Program-made: the position numbers and the translations under genes
Notes under the pieces: generated by a model
Seen by the model: the letters and a program-made list of their open reading frames with translations, nothing else
What the model was told of the DNA's origin: nothing
The model's database searches: none
Part shown: one piece after another, positions 16,719-24,811 of the stretch
How positions within the stretch are numbered: the first letter of the stretch is position 1
Layout: each line of letters begins with the position of its first letter
NCBI GenBank assembly: GCA_964396055.1
Contig: CAYNDV010000002.1
Coordinates: 26,747-90,746 of the forward strand
Direction: 5' to 3'
From: CAYJPV01 sp964396055
GTDB lineage: Bacteria > Acidobacteriota > Vicinamibacteria > Vicinamibacterales > JAKQTR01
Length of the DNA: 64,000 nt

Positions 16719-18671
16719 ATGGCGACCGACGTCTTCATCGTCATCGCCGCGGGGTTCTGCGGGGGCGTGCTGGCGCGCCTGCTGCGGCAACCGCTCGTGC
16801 TCGGCTACCTCGTGGCCGGGATCGTCATCGGTCCGCACTCGGGCGGCATTTCCGTCGGCGATCCCGCCAACCTCGAGCGCCTGGCCGAGATTGGCGCCAC
16901 CCTGCTGCTGTTCGGCCTCGGCCTCGAGTTGTCGTTCCGGGATCTCGCCCCGGTCCGGCGCGTCGCCCTGATCGGCACGCCGATTCAGATGGCCCTCACG
17001 ATGGCGCTGGCGTGGCCGCTCGGCACCTGGCTCGGGCTGGGCTGGATCGAGACCGTCTGGCTGGGCGCGCTCGTCTCGCTGTCGAGCACCCTGGTGGTCC
17101 TCAAGGCCCTGCAGTCCCAGGGGCGGATCGGCACCCTGTCGAGCCGCGTGATGCTCGGCATGCTCGTGGCCCAGGACCTGGCGTTCCTGCCGTTGATGAT
17201 CGTCCTGCCGCGCCTCGGCAGCGGCGACATCAGCCTGGCGGGCACGTTCCTCCCGGTGGTCCAGGCGGCGGCGCTGCTGGCGGTGCTGCTCGCGGCCGGC
17301 GTACGGGTGATGCCCCGGCTGGTCGAGTGGGTGGCCCGCTCGGGTTCGCGGGAACTGTTCCTGCTCGTCACGATGGGCATCGCCCTCGGCATCGGGTTCC
17401 TCAGCCACACGTTCGGCGTGTCCTCGGCCGTCGGCGCGTTTGTCGCCGGGCTGGTGCTCAGCGAATCGGACTACAGCCACCAGGCCCTGAGCGACATCAT
17501 CCCCCTGCGCGACGTGTTCAGCCTGCTCTTCTTCGCGTCGGTGGGCATGCTGCTCGATCCGACCCAGGTGCTCGGCCAGTGGCGGGCCATCGCCGTCGTC
17601 GTGGTGGTGATCGGCCTCGGCAAGGGCCTGATTTTCGCGGGCGTCACCCGCGCCTTCGGCTACCGCAACGTGGTGCCCCTGGCGAGCGGACTCGCGCTGT
17701 TCGGCATCGGCGAGTTCTCGTTCGTGCTCGCCCGCGCCGGCGCGCAGACGGGCGTCGTCTCGGACGGCCTCTACGCGCTGGTGCTCAACACCGCCGTCAT
17801 TACGATGGTGCTGACGCCCGTCGTGTCCGGGCTCACGACCCCCCTGTACGGCTGGATGAGCCGGCGCCGGGGCCGCGAGCCCGTGCAGACCATCAACCTC
17901 CAGAACTCGGCGCTGACGGGCCACGTGGTGGTGGTGGGCGCAGGGCGGGTCGGCGCCCGCGTCGCGGGGGTCCTGCAGGGACTCGGCCTGCCCTTCGTGG
18001 TCGTCGAGCTCGACCACACGCGGATCGATCGCGCCCGGGAGCGCGGGTTCCCGATTGTGTACGGTGATGCCGCGCAGGACGTCGTGCTCGAGGCGGCCGG
18101 CGTGGGCCGGGCGCGGATGCTGCTCGTGACGGCGCCGGTGCTGGGCGTCGCCAGGGCGGTCGTCGACCACGCGCGCCGCATCAACCCCTCCGTGGACATC
18201 GTGGTGCGCGCCGAGAGCGCCGACGCCATGGCCACGCTGCAGGCCGCCGGCGTGGCGGAGGTCGTGCTGCCCGACCTCGAGGCGAGCCTGGAAATGACCC
18301 GCCAGGCCCTCGTGCACCTCCGCATGTCTGCCCTCGAGATCGTGCATCTGACGGACCGGCTGCGGGCCGAGCACTACGCGGGAGCTGCCACACAGGGCGA
18401 CGACGACCGCGTGATGATGGCCACGCTCGGCGCCGCGGCCCGGCTCCTGGACCTGCGGTGGGTCCGGATCGCCGACGGGAGCCTGCTGGCGGGCCGATCG
18501 ATCGGCGAGGCCGACGTCCGGACCTGGCTGAGCGTCACCATCGTGGGCATCGTCCGCGATGGAGCGTTCACACCGACGCCGGGACCCGAGGACGTCTTGA
18601 ACCCGGGCTGCCTCGTCGCAGTGGTGGGCGATCGGAGCCACGTGGACCGGTTCGAAGTGGCAGCCAGCTGA
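16719..18671 (+). CDS. CPA2-family cation:proton antiporter with RCK domains (KefB/YbaL-like)
   Basis: A 650-residue protein starting MATDVFIVIAAG; the frame is open upstream, but this ATG begins the first membrane helix. Residues 1-380 form a CPA2 Na+/H+ or K+/H+ exchanger domain with about 12 helices. Motifs include QPLVLGYLVAGIVIGPHSGG and LLLFGLGLELSF, which are typical of KefB/KefC/YbaL. Residues about 400-515 are an RCK_N (TrkA_N) domain with the Rossmann motif VVVGAGRVGARVA and VVELDHTRIDRARERG. Residues about 565-645 resemble RCK_C (TrkA_C). It should exchange K+ or Na+ for H+ under nucleotide or ligand control. It is the last gene of a same-strand run with apbE, Gfo/Idh and DoxX. Confidence 0.9.
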   Translation: MATDVFIVIAAGFCGGVLARLLRQPLVLGYLVAGIVIGPHSGGISVGDPANLERLAEIGATLLLFGLGLELSFRDLAPVRRVALIGTPIQMALTMALAWPLGTWLGLGWIETVWLGALVSLSSTLVVLKALQSQGRIGTLSSRVMLGMLVAQDLAFLPLMIVLPRLGSGDISLAGTFLPVVQAAALLAVLLAAGVRVMPRLVEWVARSGSRELFLLVTMGIALGIGFLSHTFGVSSAVGAFVAGLVLSESDYSHQALSDIIPLRDVFSLLFFASVGMLLDPTQVLGQWRAIAVVVVVIGLGKGLIFAGVTRAFGYRNVVPLASGLALFGIGEFSFVLARAGAQTGVVSDGLYALVLNTAVITMVLTPVVSGLTTPLYGWMSRRRGREPVQTINLQNSALTGHVVVVGAGRVGARVAGVLQGLGLPFVVVELDHTRIDRARERGFPIVYGDAAQDVVLEAAGVGRARMLLVTAPVLGVARAVVDHARRINPSVDIVVRAESADAMATLQAAGVAEVVLPDLEASLEMTRQALVHLRMSALEIVHLTDRLRAEHYAGAATQGDDDRVMMATLGAAARLLDLRWVRIADGSLLAGRSIGEADVRTWLSVTIVGIVRDGAFTPTPGPEDVLNPGCLVAVVGDRSHVDRFEVAAS

Positions 18672-18697
18672 GCCGTGCGCGCCGGCTCTTCCGTTAG

Positions 18698-18718
18698 ACC
18701 ATGGTCGCTGACCATGGT
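18698..18718 (+). promoter_or_regulatory. Double palindrome operator upstream of TA pair 2
   Basis: Two copies of the self-complementary octamer ACCATGGT are separated by CGCTG; together they form a perfect 9-bp inverted repeat with a 3-nt centre. The element sits where the -35 region would be for the -10 TATATT at 18720-18725. This is a typical position for an antitoxin autoregulatory operator. Confidence 0.6.
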
Positions 18719-18719
18719 G

Positions 18720-18725
18720 TATATT
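18720..18725 (+). promoter_or_regulatory. -10 box TATATT of TA pair 2
   Basis: TATATT ends 7 nt before the antitoxin ATG and there is no Shine-Dalgarno, consistent with a leaderless transcript. It lies immediately after the double palindrome. Confidence 0.45.
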
Positions 18726-18732
18726 TGCACAC

Positions 18733-18972
18733 ATGGACAGCATGGCGATTTCGAAGTTCAAGGCGACGTGCCTGGCAACGCTCGAGCGTGTGCGGCGGAC
18801 GGGCCAACCGGTCCGCGTGACCCGCTTCGGCACGCCCATCGCGGACATCGTCCCGCCGGCGCCGTCCCGCGCGCCCGCCAACTGGCTCGGCTCCATGCGT
18901 GGCTCCCTCGCCGTTGACGGCGACATCGTCGCCCCGTCCGGCCCCGACGCCCGATGGGATGCCCTGTCGTGA
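18733..18972 (+). CDS. Phd/YefM-like antitoxin, TA pair 2
   Basis: A 79-residue protein with the Phd/YefM pattern: MAISKFKATCLATLERVRRTGQPVRVTRFGTPIADIVPP. This is the DNA-binding fold followed by an acidic tail that would wrap the toxin. An alternative start is the ATG at 18742 (MAISKFK). Its stop overlaps the GTG start of the PIN toxin. The upstream double palindrome is the likely operator. Confidence 0.88.
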   Translation: MDSMAISKFKATCLATLERVRRTGQPVRVTRFGTPIADIVPPAPSRAPANWLGSMRGSLAVDGDIVAPSGPDARWDALS

Positions 18973-19370
18973 AACTCCTGCTCGACACGCACGTGTGGGT
19001 GTGGAGCCATGTCTCCCCGGAACGGTTCTCGAAGCGGGCGGCAGCCGCCCTGTTGAGTCCGAAGAACGAACTGTGGCTGTCTCCCGTCAGCATCTGGGAA
19101 TTCGAGGTGCTCGCCGCGCGCGGACGTCTCCGCATCAACAGCGGCGCGACGGCCTCGGGATGGGTGCGTGAGGCCCTCCAACGTGTCCCGCTCAGGGACG
19201 CCGCCTTGACCAGGGAGGCCGTGCTCCGCTGCCCGGACGTACGCCTCGACCACGACGACCCGGCCGATCGGTTCCTGGCAGCGACCGCCGCCCACCACGA
19301 CCTGACGCTCGTGACGGCCGACGAACGCCTGCTGGCCGGCAGGGGCTTCAAGACGATGGACTGCCGCTGA
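18969..19370 (+). CDS. vapC: PIN-domain ribonuclease toxin (VapC-like), TA pair 2
   Basis: A 133-residue PIN protein. The GTG at 18969 overlaps the antitoxin TGA, as in TA pair 1, and places the conserved VKLLLDTHVWVW at the N terminus; an ATG at 18954 would add five residues. PIN acidic residues are visible in LLLDTH, SIWEFEVL, DHDDPADRFLAATA and TADERLL. A metal-dependent RNase activity is expected; the RNA target is unknown. Confidence 0.9.
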   Translation: MKLLLDTHVWVWSHVSPERFSKRAAAALLSPKNELWLSPVSIWEFEVLAARGRLRINSGATASGWVREALQRVPLRDAALTREAVLRCPDVRLDHDDPADRFLAATAAHHDLTLVTADERLLAGRGFKTMDCR

Positions 19371-19546
19371 GGGCACCGGGCGCACCACGTCACACCAACT
19401 GGCTCCCGACCCAGGGCACACGGCCCTCGTGCCCGCGCACACGGCCTCGCTGTACGCGGCGGTCCGGTGTCTAACGGAATAGGCGATCGTCTCCGGCCGG
19501 AATCGACGCCTTGTGAAGGGACCCTGTCCGACACGAGGAGGAGATC

Positions 19547-20269
19547 ATGCCGCGCGATCTGTTTGGAGAGGTCGTCCGCCCAACGGCCGGTTTCGGCAGC
19601 CGCCAGTGGTACACCCTGCCGATTTCGTTCGTCTTCCACACCGTTGTCCTGGCCCTCGTCATCGTCGTGCCGCTGATGGCGACCGGCGTGCTGCCGGCGC
19701 CGAACGCCGGGGGCATCGAGTGGACGCAGGCGACGGCGGTGGAGCCGCCCAGCGTGCCGCCGCCGGCCCGGACACAACCTGCGACGCCGGTGCCCGCGTC
19801 GATGGCCGTCAATCCCGACGCGGCGCCGCTCGAAGCGCCGTCCGGCGTGCGTGAGGAGACGGGGGTGATCCCGGTCGAGACGGCGGGCGGCGTCGAGGGC
19901 GGCGTGCCCGAGGGCGTGATGGGTGAGATCACGAACGGACTGCCCGAGCCGCCCGTGCCGCCCGTGCCGGCGCCGGCGGCGGCCCCGATCCGGCTGCACT
20001 CGGGTATCGAGGCGCCGACCAAGGTCCACCACGTGGCGCCAATCTATCCGCCGATTGCCCTGGCCGCCAGGCGCGAAGGCACCGTCATCCTCGAAGCGAT
20101 CATCGCGACCGACGGGGCGGTGACCAGCGTCCGCGTGTTGCGCTCGGTGCCGCTGCTCGATGACGCCGCGATGGAGGCCGTGCGCCAGTGGCGCTTCACG
20201 CCCACGCGCCTCAACGGGCAGCCCGTCGCCGTCGTGATGACCGTGACGGTGACCTTCACGCTGAGGTAG
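19547..20269 (+). CDS. tonB: Energy transducer TonB
   Basis: A 240-residue TonB-family protein preceded by GAGGAGGAGATC. One N-terminal membrane helix (about residues 26-47; ISFVFHTVVLALVIVVPLMA) is followed by a Pro/Ala/Glu-rich periplasmic spacer (about 60-150). The C-terminal TonB domain is at about 160-240, with VAPIYPPIALAARREGTVILEAII and AVRQWRFTPTRLNGQPV. It couples the inner-membrane proton gradient to outer-membrane receptors such as the one at the window's end. No exbB/exbD lie beside it. It converges with the creatininase fusion gene, 23 nt away. Confidence 0.93.
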   Translation: MPRDLFGEVVRPTAGFGSRQWYTLPISFVFHTVVLALVIVVPLMATGVLPAPNAGGIEWTQATAVEPPSVPPPARTQPATPVPASMAVNPDAAPLEAPSGVREETGVIPVETAGGVEGGVPEGVMGEITNGLPEPPVPPVPAPAAAPIRLHSGIEAPTKVHHVAPIYPPIALAARREGTVILEAIIATDGAVTSVRVLRSVPLLDDAAMEAVRQWRFTPTRLNGQPVAVVMTVTVTFTLR

Positions 20270-20292
20270 GCGCAGGAGCCGCTCGGGGGCAC

Positions 20293-21582
20293 TCAGCGCA
20301 CGGGCGGCTGCGGCACGGGCACGGCCGCCAGCGCCTTCACCTCGCCGACCATGCCCTCGATCATCGCCTCGACGACGATCCGGCCCTTCTCGCGGGTGGC
20401 CAGCGTGGCGTCACCCCAGATGCCGGTGGGCGAGTACGTGCCCTTCCCCTTGGGGTCGCGCGTGAGGCCCCCGGTGCCCTGCGGATGGTAGTCCTTCGCC
20501 GCCCTGGTCATGTCGACGAGCGACGGGTCCATGTAGAGCATCATCGACGTCTCGATCTCGTCGGCGTGCGTGCCGCCCTCCTGTGTTCGGACGGCGGCCT
20601 CGGCCTCGGCCCCGACCTTCAGGATATCGGTGTACCTGAAGACCAGGCCCTCCGCGGCCAGCATGTCGGCGGCCGGCTGCAGCGCACGAAGCGTCGAGAC
20701 GCCGGTGTTGAGCGCGTAAAAACGCCGCGGGCCGAAGCGCGCCAGGCTGCGGCAGATGTCGACGAGGACGTCGCGGGCCGTATCGAGGCGCAACGACGTG
20801 GAACCCGGGTATTCCACGAATGCCGGGTAGTAGTGGTAGTTCACGGTCGGCGCCATCACCACCGGCAGGCGATCGAGGAGGCGGCGCTTGAAGTACTCGG
20901 CGAGCACGAGATCGTTCTTGAGCCGGAGATGCGGCCCGTGTTCCTTGGCTGCGGCACCGATGGGGATCACGACGATCGTGTCGGGCGTCAGCACGCGTTC
21001 GGCTTCGGGCCAGGTGAGATCCTCAAGCAGGATGCCGGGCGCGTTCCCGGCCGGCGCGGGCGGAGCGCCGATCGCAGCCGGCTTCTTCGTGTACCGGCCG
21101 TCGAACGCCGTCGTCCATTGCCCCGCCGCGTCGGTGGATTCCCAGTGCTGGCGGACCCGGCCGTCCGGGTCCGGCGTCCAGGAAATCCGGTGACGGGTCA
21201 CGACGCCACTGGCGTCCCGCGACGAACCCTCGAGGACCATCGTTCCGTCCCGAAGGCCGCCTTCGAGCAGGAGCACCAGTCCGGAGTTGTCCACCCAGGT
21301 CTGGTGCCAGACTTTTCTGCCGGAATCGTAGACATTCAGGCTCTCGCCAGCGTAACCGCGCGGGGTCGAGTACCGCTCGTGGAGAACGCAGCCCGCGTAC
21401 TCCCGCTCGATCCGGTTGGTGCCGGCGAGGCCTTTCGGTCCGTGCACCTCCCATTCGCCGAGCCAGAAGTCGAACTGCCTATGTTCCGCGCTGCTGCAGG
21501 GCGGGGGCGGCTGTTGTGCACGGGTGACGGAGGCCGCCGACAAGACCAACACGAACACGATGGCCGACAACCGTGTCGACAT
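20293..21582 (-). CDS. Secreted DUF1579-like / creatininase-family fusion protein
   Basis: A 429-residue protein. The ATG at 21582 has a strong AGGAGG upstream and starts a signal peptide (MSTRLSAIVFVLVLSAASVTRAQ). The N-terminal half (about 25-165) resembles the DUF1579/lipocalin-like family: FDFWLGEWEVHG, a beta-rich body and FDGRYTKK. The C-terminal half (about 180-420) is a creatininase/creatinine amidohydrolase fold with metal-site motifs EHGPHLRLKND and GGTHADEIETSMM. Creatininase-family enzymes are metal-dependent amidohydrolases. An exported one fused to a small-ligand barrel is unusual; the barrel may bind substrate. No frameshift is needed to join the halves. The substrate is unknown. 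Confidence 0.85.
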   Translation of the reverse strand: MSTRLSAIVFVLVLSAASVTRAQQPPPPCSSAEHRQFDFWLGEWEVHGPKGLAGTNRIEREYAGCVLHERYSTPRGYAGESLNVYDSGRKVWHQTWVDNSGLVLLLEGGLRDGTMVLEGSSRDASGVVTRHRISWTPDPDGRVRQHWESTDAAGQWTTAFDGRYTKKPAAIGAPPAPAGNAPGILLEDLTWPEAERVLTPDTIVVIPIGAAAKEHGPHLRLKNDLVLAEYFKRRLLDRLPVVMAPTVNYHYYPAFVEYPGSTSLRLDTARDVLVDICRSLARFGPRRFYALNTGVSTLRALQPAADMLAAEGLVFRYTDILKVGAEAEAAVRTQEGGTHADEIETSMMLYMDPSLVDMTRAAKDYHPQGTGGLTRDPKGKGTYSPTGIWGDATLATREKGRIVVEAMIEGMVGEVKALAAVPVPQPPVR

Positions 21583-21902
21583 GACAGTCCTCCTGAAGCG
21601 AGTGGTTCCCGTCGGGCATGTTACCAGCGCCGGGGCGTCCGGTGTGATCGCTGGTTCCGGTGTCGATCCGGTCTCGGCCGGCAGCCGCCGCCCGGCCGGG
21701 AATGCAGCAGACTGCCGCCTCACCCAATCAGCACGCGGCCCACGCTGGAAGCGCCGGACCAGAGGAGTCCCCATGGCCAGGGCACGGGAACTTCTCGCCC
21801 CCGTCGCCCGTCTCCTGTCAGGTAGACCCAGAGGAAGGCTGAGCCGCGCGGCCTCACCCCACCGTCGTAAGAGGCCCCTCTGATACCCGACGGGAGCGCC
21901 CG
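21583..21902. other. Divergent intergenic region, 320 bp, no gene seen
   Basis: Lies between the divergent creatininase-fusion and rhodanese genes. It holds the AGGAGG ribosome binding site of the fusion gene at its left end. A 37-codon frame from 21773 (MARARELLAPV) has no ribosome binding site and no family resemblance. No hairpin or repeat stood out. Confidence 0.5.
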
Positions 21903-23558
21903 ATGGTCAAGAGCCTGAGCCGCGGTTCCTTCGTTGTCGTCGTTGGCTGCCTCCTGCTGGCACGGGCGGTGTCGGCGGCCGAGACGCCCTCACGCCATCT
22001 CGTCACCGTCCAGTGGCTGGACCAGCACCGGCAGGACGCCGATCTCGTCATCCTCGACGCGTCGCCCGCCCAGATGCACGCCGCCGGTCACATTCCCGGG
22101 GCGATCCCGGTTGACGCGATGGCGTACGGCGGGAAGGAGGCGCCGATCGCCGACACCGAGCGGTTGATCCAGTCGTGGGGCATCGGTTTGCGCAGCCGGA
22201 TCGTGATGTACGACCAAGGAGGCAGCTTCCTGGCCACCAGGCTCTTCTTCTCCCTGCTCTACCACGGCGTGCCGCCGGCCAGCCTGCTGGTCCTGGACGG
22301 CGGTCTGGCCAGGTGGCAGGCGTCCGGCCTGGCCCTGACGAAGGACCCGACGCCGCCGGCGAAGACGGGCACGTTCAAGGTCGGCTCCGTCAAGGAGGAA
22401 CACCGGGTCAGGCTGCCCGAGTTCCTCACCGGCTCGGGCGATCCCGCCAACCATGTGCTGCTGGAAGCCCTGGATGCCACGTGGCATTTCGGGCAGGTGC
22501 GGCCCTTCGGCAAGGGCGGCCACCCGCCGTTCGGCGTGCTGTGGCCGAGCGCGGACCTCTACAACGAGGACAAGACCTTCAAGTCGCCCGACGACCTGCG
22601 GAAGATGCTGGCGTACCTGAACGTGCGGCCGGACCAGCAGATCTACACCTACTGCGGCGGCGGCGTGGCGGCCAGCGCGCCCTTCTTCGCGTTGAAGTTC
22701 ATCCTCGGCTACCCGAACGTGAAGCTCTACGCCGAATCCGAACTGGGCTGGATCAGCGATCCGCGCGGCCTGCCGTACTGGACCTACAGCGCGCCGTATC
22801 TGCTGCGCGACTCGGCGTGGCTGCAGTGGGCGGGCGGCCAGATGGTGCGCACGTACCTGGGATCGTCGGTGAGCATCATCGACGTGCGTCAGCCCGACGC
22901 GTTCGCGCAGGGCCACGTGCCGTTTGCACTGAACATCCCGGCCGGGACGTTCAAGGCGCACGCGGCCAATCCGGCCGGCCTCGCCACGGCGCTGGGCGCC
23001 GCGGGTGTCAACCCGTCACACGAAGCGGTGATCGTGTCCGGCGCGGGCCTGACGCCCGACGCGGCGCTGGTGTTCGCCATGCTGGAAGCGCTGGGACAGA
23101 AGCAGGTGTCCGTGCTGGCCGACTCGATGGACGCCTGGACCCGGTCGGGGTACTCGATCGCGAAAACGCCGACGGCTGTCGGCCCGCGCAAGGGCCCGGG
23201 CGACCTCAGCATCGAGCCGGTCGCCTATGCCGCCAGGCCGCGGACGGGCGTGGCTATCGCCGACGCACGTCAGACGACGGGGATCTATCCGAAGGTCTTC
23301 GTCGCGTCGGGCGCGGCCCTGCCCTCACGGCCGCCGGACGGCACCGTCGTCCACGTCCCGTACACGGCCCTGCTCGACGCGGACGGCACGCCGAAGCCTG
23401 CGGCCGATATCTGGAACACGCTGAAGAAGGCCGGCGTGCCCCGCTACGCCGAACTCGTGTGCGTGTCCGATGACGCGGGTGAGGCGGCTGTGAACTACGT
23501 CGTCTTCAAGCTGATGGGTTACCCGGACGTCAAGGTGCAGACGGGAGCGGCCCGCTAA
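21903..23558 (+). CDS. Exported multi-domain rhodanese-like sulfurtransferase
   Basis: A 551-residue protein with a signal peptide ending near residue 26 (VSAAE), so probably periplasmic. It contains about four rhodanese-like domains: about 30-145, 165-295, 300-425 and 440-550. Domain 1 has IPGAIPVDAM but Asp in the active loop (MYDQGGSF). Domain 2 carries the only good catalytic loop, YCGGGVAAS, with Cys251. Domain 3 has HVPFALNIPAG but a Cys-less loop (VSGAGLTPDA). Domain 4 ends VCVSDDAGEAAV, a poor match. So one active domain is accompanied by two or three inactive ones. Thiosulfate:cyanide or 3-mercaptopyruvate sulfurtransferase activity is possible. Confidence 0.85.
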   Translation: MVKSLSRGSFVVVVGCLLLARAVSAAETPSRHLVTVQWLDQHRQDADLVILDASPAQMHAAGHIPGAIPVDAMAYGGKEAPIADTERLIQSWGIGLRSRIVMYDQGGSFLATRLFFSLLYHGVPPASLLVLDGGLARWQASGLALTKDPTPPAKTGTFKVGSVKEEHRVRLPEFLTGSGDPANHVLLEALDATWHFGQVRPFGKGGHPPFGVLWPSADLYNEDKTFKSPDDLRKMLAYLNVRPDQQIYTYCGGGVAASAPFFALKFILGYPNVKLYAESELGWISDPRGLPYWTYSAPYLLRDSAWLQWAGGQMVRTYLGSSVSIIDVRQPDAFAQGHVPFALNIPAGTFKAHAANPAGLATALGAAGVNPSHEAVIVSGAGLTPDAALVFAMLEALGQKQVSVLADSMDAWTRSGYSIAKTPTAVGPRKGPGDLSIEPVAYAARPRTGVAIADARQTTGIYPKVFVASGAALPSRPPDGTVVHVPYTALLDADGTPKPAADIWNTLKKAGVPRYAELVCVSDDAGEAAVNYVVFKLMGYPDVKVQTGAAR

Positions 23559-23587
23559 CCCGGCGCCCGAAGGGGGCCGTCCCGCCG

Positions 23588-24259
23588 CTACGTGTCCCGC
23601 TCCTGGAAAGCGGCGAGCTCCGCGAGGTGGCCGGAGGCGCGGCGCAGGCCCCGTCCCGACACGGCATCCATGACGCGGCGGGCCACCGGGCCGAGGTCCG
23701 GCCGCTCGACGTACCGGCGCGACAGCGCGAGACCCACGCCGAGAACGACCAGGCCGAATGCGAGATTCGCGGCCAGCCACCCGAGCGGGACACGGGCCAG
23801 CGCGGGAGCGCCGGTCAGCGCCTCGAACAGGACCAGGGCGGCGGGCAACCACACCACCACGCCGCCGAGCACGGCCCAGGTGATCGCGCGGTACTCGACC
23901 ATCCTGAGGCGCTCGATGTCGCGCTGGATCGCCATCACGGGACGGCCGTAGTCCATCGTGGCACTCGCGGCCAGCAGGTACGCGCTCAGCGCCGTCACCG
24001 CGGCCGCAAACACCATCACCGCGCCGGCGGCCACCGCGTAGCGGAGTTCGGTGAAGTGGTCGGCCAGGACGGATCCGGCTGCCAGCAGCATGCCGACGCC
24101 GAGTGTCGCCTCCACGGCTCGCGCCACGGCGGACGGCACGAGCGCCAGGCGGACCTTGCGCAGCAGGCTGTCCCGCAGCAGCCGTTCGTTGATGGCGAGG
24201 CTCCGCTCCAGCACGGCGCCGTGCGCGGCCCACGCCGTCCTGAGATCATCGAGTTCCAT
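23588..24259 (-). CDS. Membrane protein paired with an ECF sigma factor, putative anti-sigma
   Basis: A 223-residue protein; GGAGGA precedes the ATG, and its start overlaps the end of the sigma-factor gene by 14 nt. The cytoplasmic N terminus MELDDLRTAWAAHGAVLERSLAINERLL resembles a family often encoded after ECF sigma genes. Four hydrophobic segments follow, at about residues 55-70, 78-100, 125-145 and 155-178. A charged tail closes the protein. No zinc-binding anti-sigma motif (HxxxCxxC) was seen. Control of the upstream sigma factor is inferred from coupling alone. Confidence 0.7.
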   Translation of the reverse strand: MELDDLRTAWAAHGAVLERSLAINERLLRDSLLRKVRLALVPSAVARAVEATLGVGMLLAAGSVLADHFTELRYAVAAGAVMVFAAAVTALSAYLLAASATMDYGRPVMAIQRDIERLRMVEYRAITWAVLGGVVVWLPAALVLFEALTGAPALARVPLGWLAANLAFGLVVLGVGLALSRRYVERPDLGPVARRVMDAVSGRGLRRASGHLAELAAFQERDT

Positions 24260-24779
24260 GGGGGTCCTCCGTCTGGTCCGGCCGCGTGCGCCGGTCGATG
24301 GCCGCCCGCAGCCTGTTCTTGATCCGCAGCAGTTTCGTGCCCACGTTGGACACGGACAGGCCGAGCACGTCCGCCGTCGACGCGTGGTCGTGCCCGTCGA
24401 GATAGAGCAGCACCAGCGCCTTGTCGAGCGGGTCCAGTTCCTCGATGCACGAGAGCAGGAGGCGCACCTCGTCGCTCGGCTCCGCCGGCGGCGCGGCCAG
24501 GCTGATGGCGTGGTCGTCGATCGGCAGGCGCCGTTCCGGATGGCGGCCCTCGCGCCGGAAGTACGAAATCGCGACGTTGACCGCGATGCGGTAGATCCAG
24601 GTGCTCTCTTTGGCCCGTCCGTCGTAGCGGTCACGCGACCGCCAGATCTGGAGGGCCATCTCCTGGACGACGTCCTGGCGGTCGGCGGCGTCGCGGCAGT
24701 ACGCGTAGGCCACCTTGTGGAGCAGGCCGGCGTGGCGTCGGAGCAGGCTGGTGAACTCGTCAGCGTTCATCTGCTCCAT
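24246..24779 (-). CDS. ECF (sigma-70 family) RNA polymerase sigma factor
   Basis: A 177-residue ECF sigma factor. Region 2 spans about residues 15-80 (ADRQDVVQEMALQIWRSRDRYD and STWIYRIAVNVAISYFRR). Region 4 spans about 110-165 (EELDPLDKALVLLYLDGHDHASTADVLGLSVSNVGTKL), a helix-turn-helix that reads the -35 element. It is translationally coupled to a four-helix membrane protein that probably holds it inactive. The signal it answers to is unknown. Confidence 0.92.
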   Translation of the reverse strand: MEQMNADEFTSLLRRHAGLLHKVAYAYCRDAADRQDVVQEMALQIWRSRDRYDGRAKESTWIYRIAVNVAISYFRREGRHPERRLPIDDHAISLAAPPAEPSDEVRLLLSCIEELDPLDKALVLLYLDGHDHASTADVLGLSVSNVGTKLLRIKNRLRAAIDRRTRPDQTEDPHGTR

Positions 24780-24811
24780 GATTCGCTGCGGAGGGGCGGA
24801 TCATCACAGGG

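Noticed and set aside
16560..19442. 960-codon minus-strand frame opposite the antiporter and TA pair 2
   Set aside because: His/Arg/Gln-rich composition and antisense to well-supported genes.
21773..21886. Small gene starting MARARELLAPV between the creatininase and rhodanese genes
   Set aside because: Only 37 codons, no ribosome binding site, Arg-rich composition and no family likeness.
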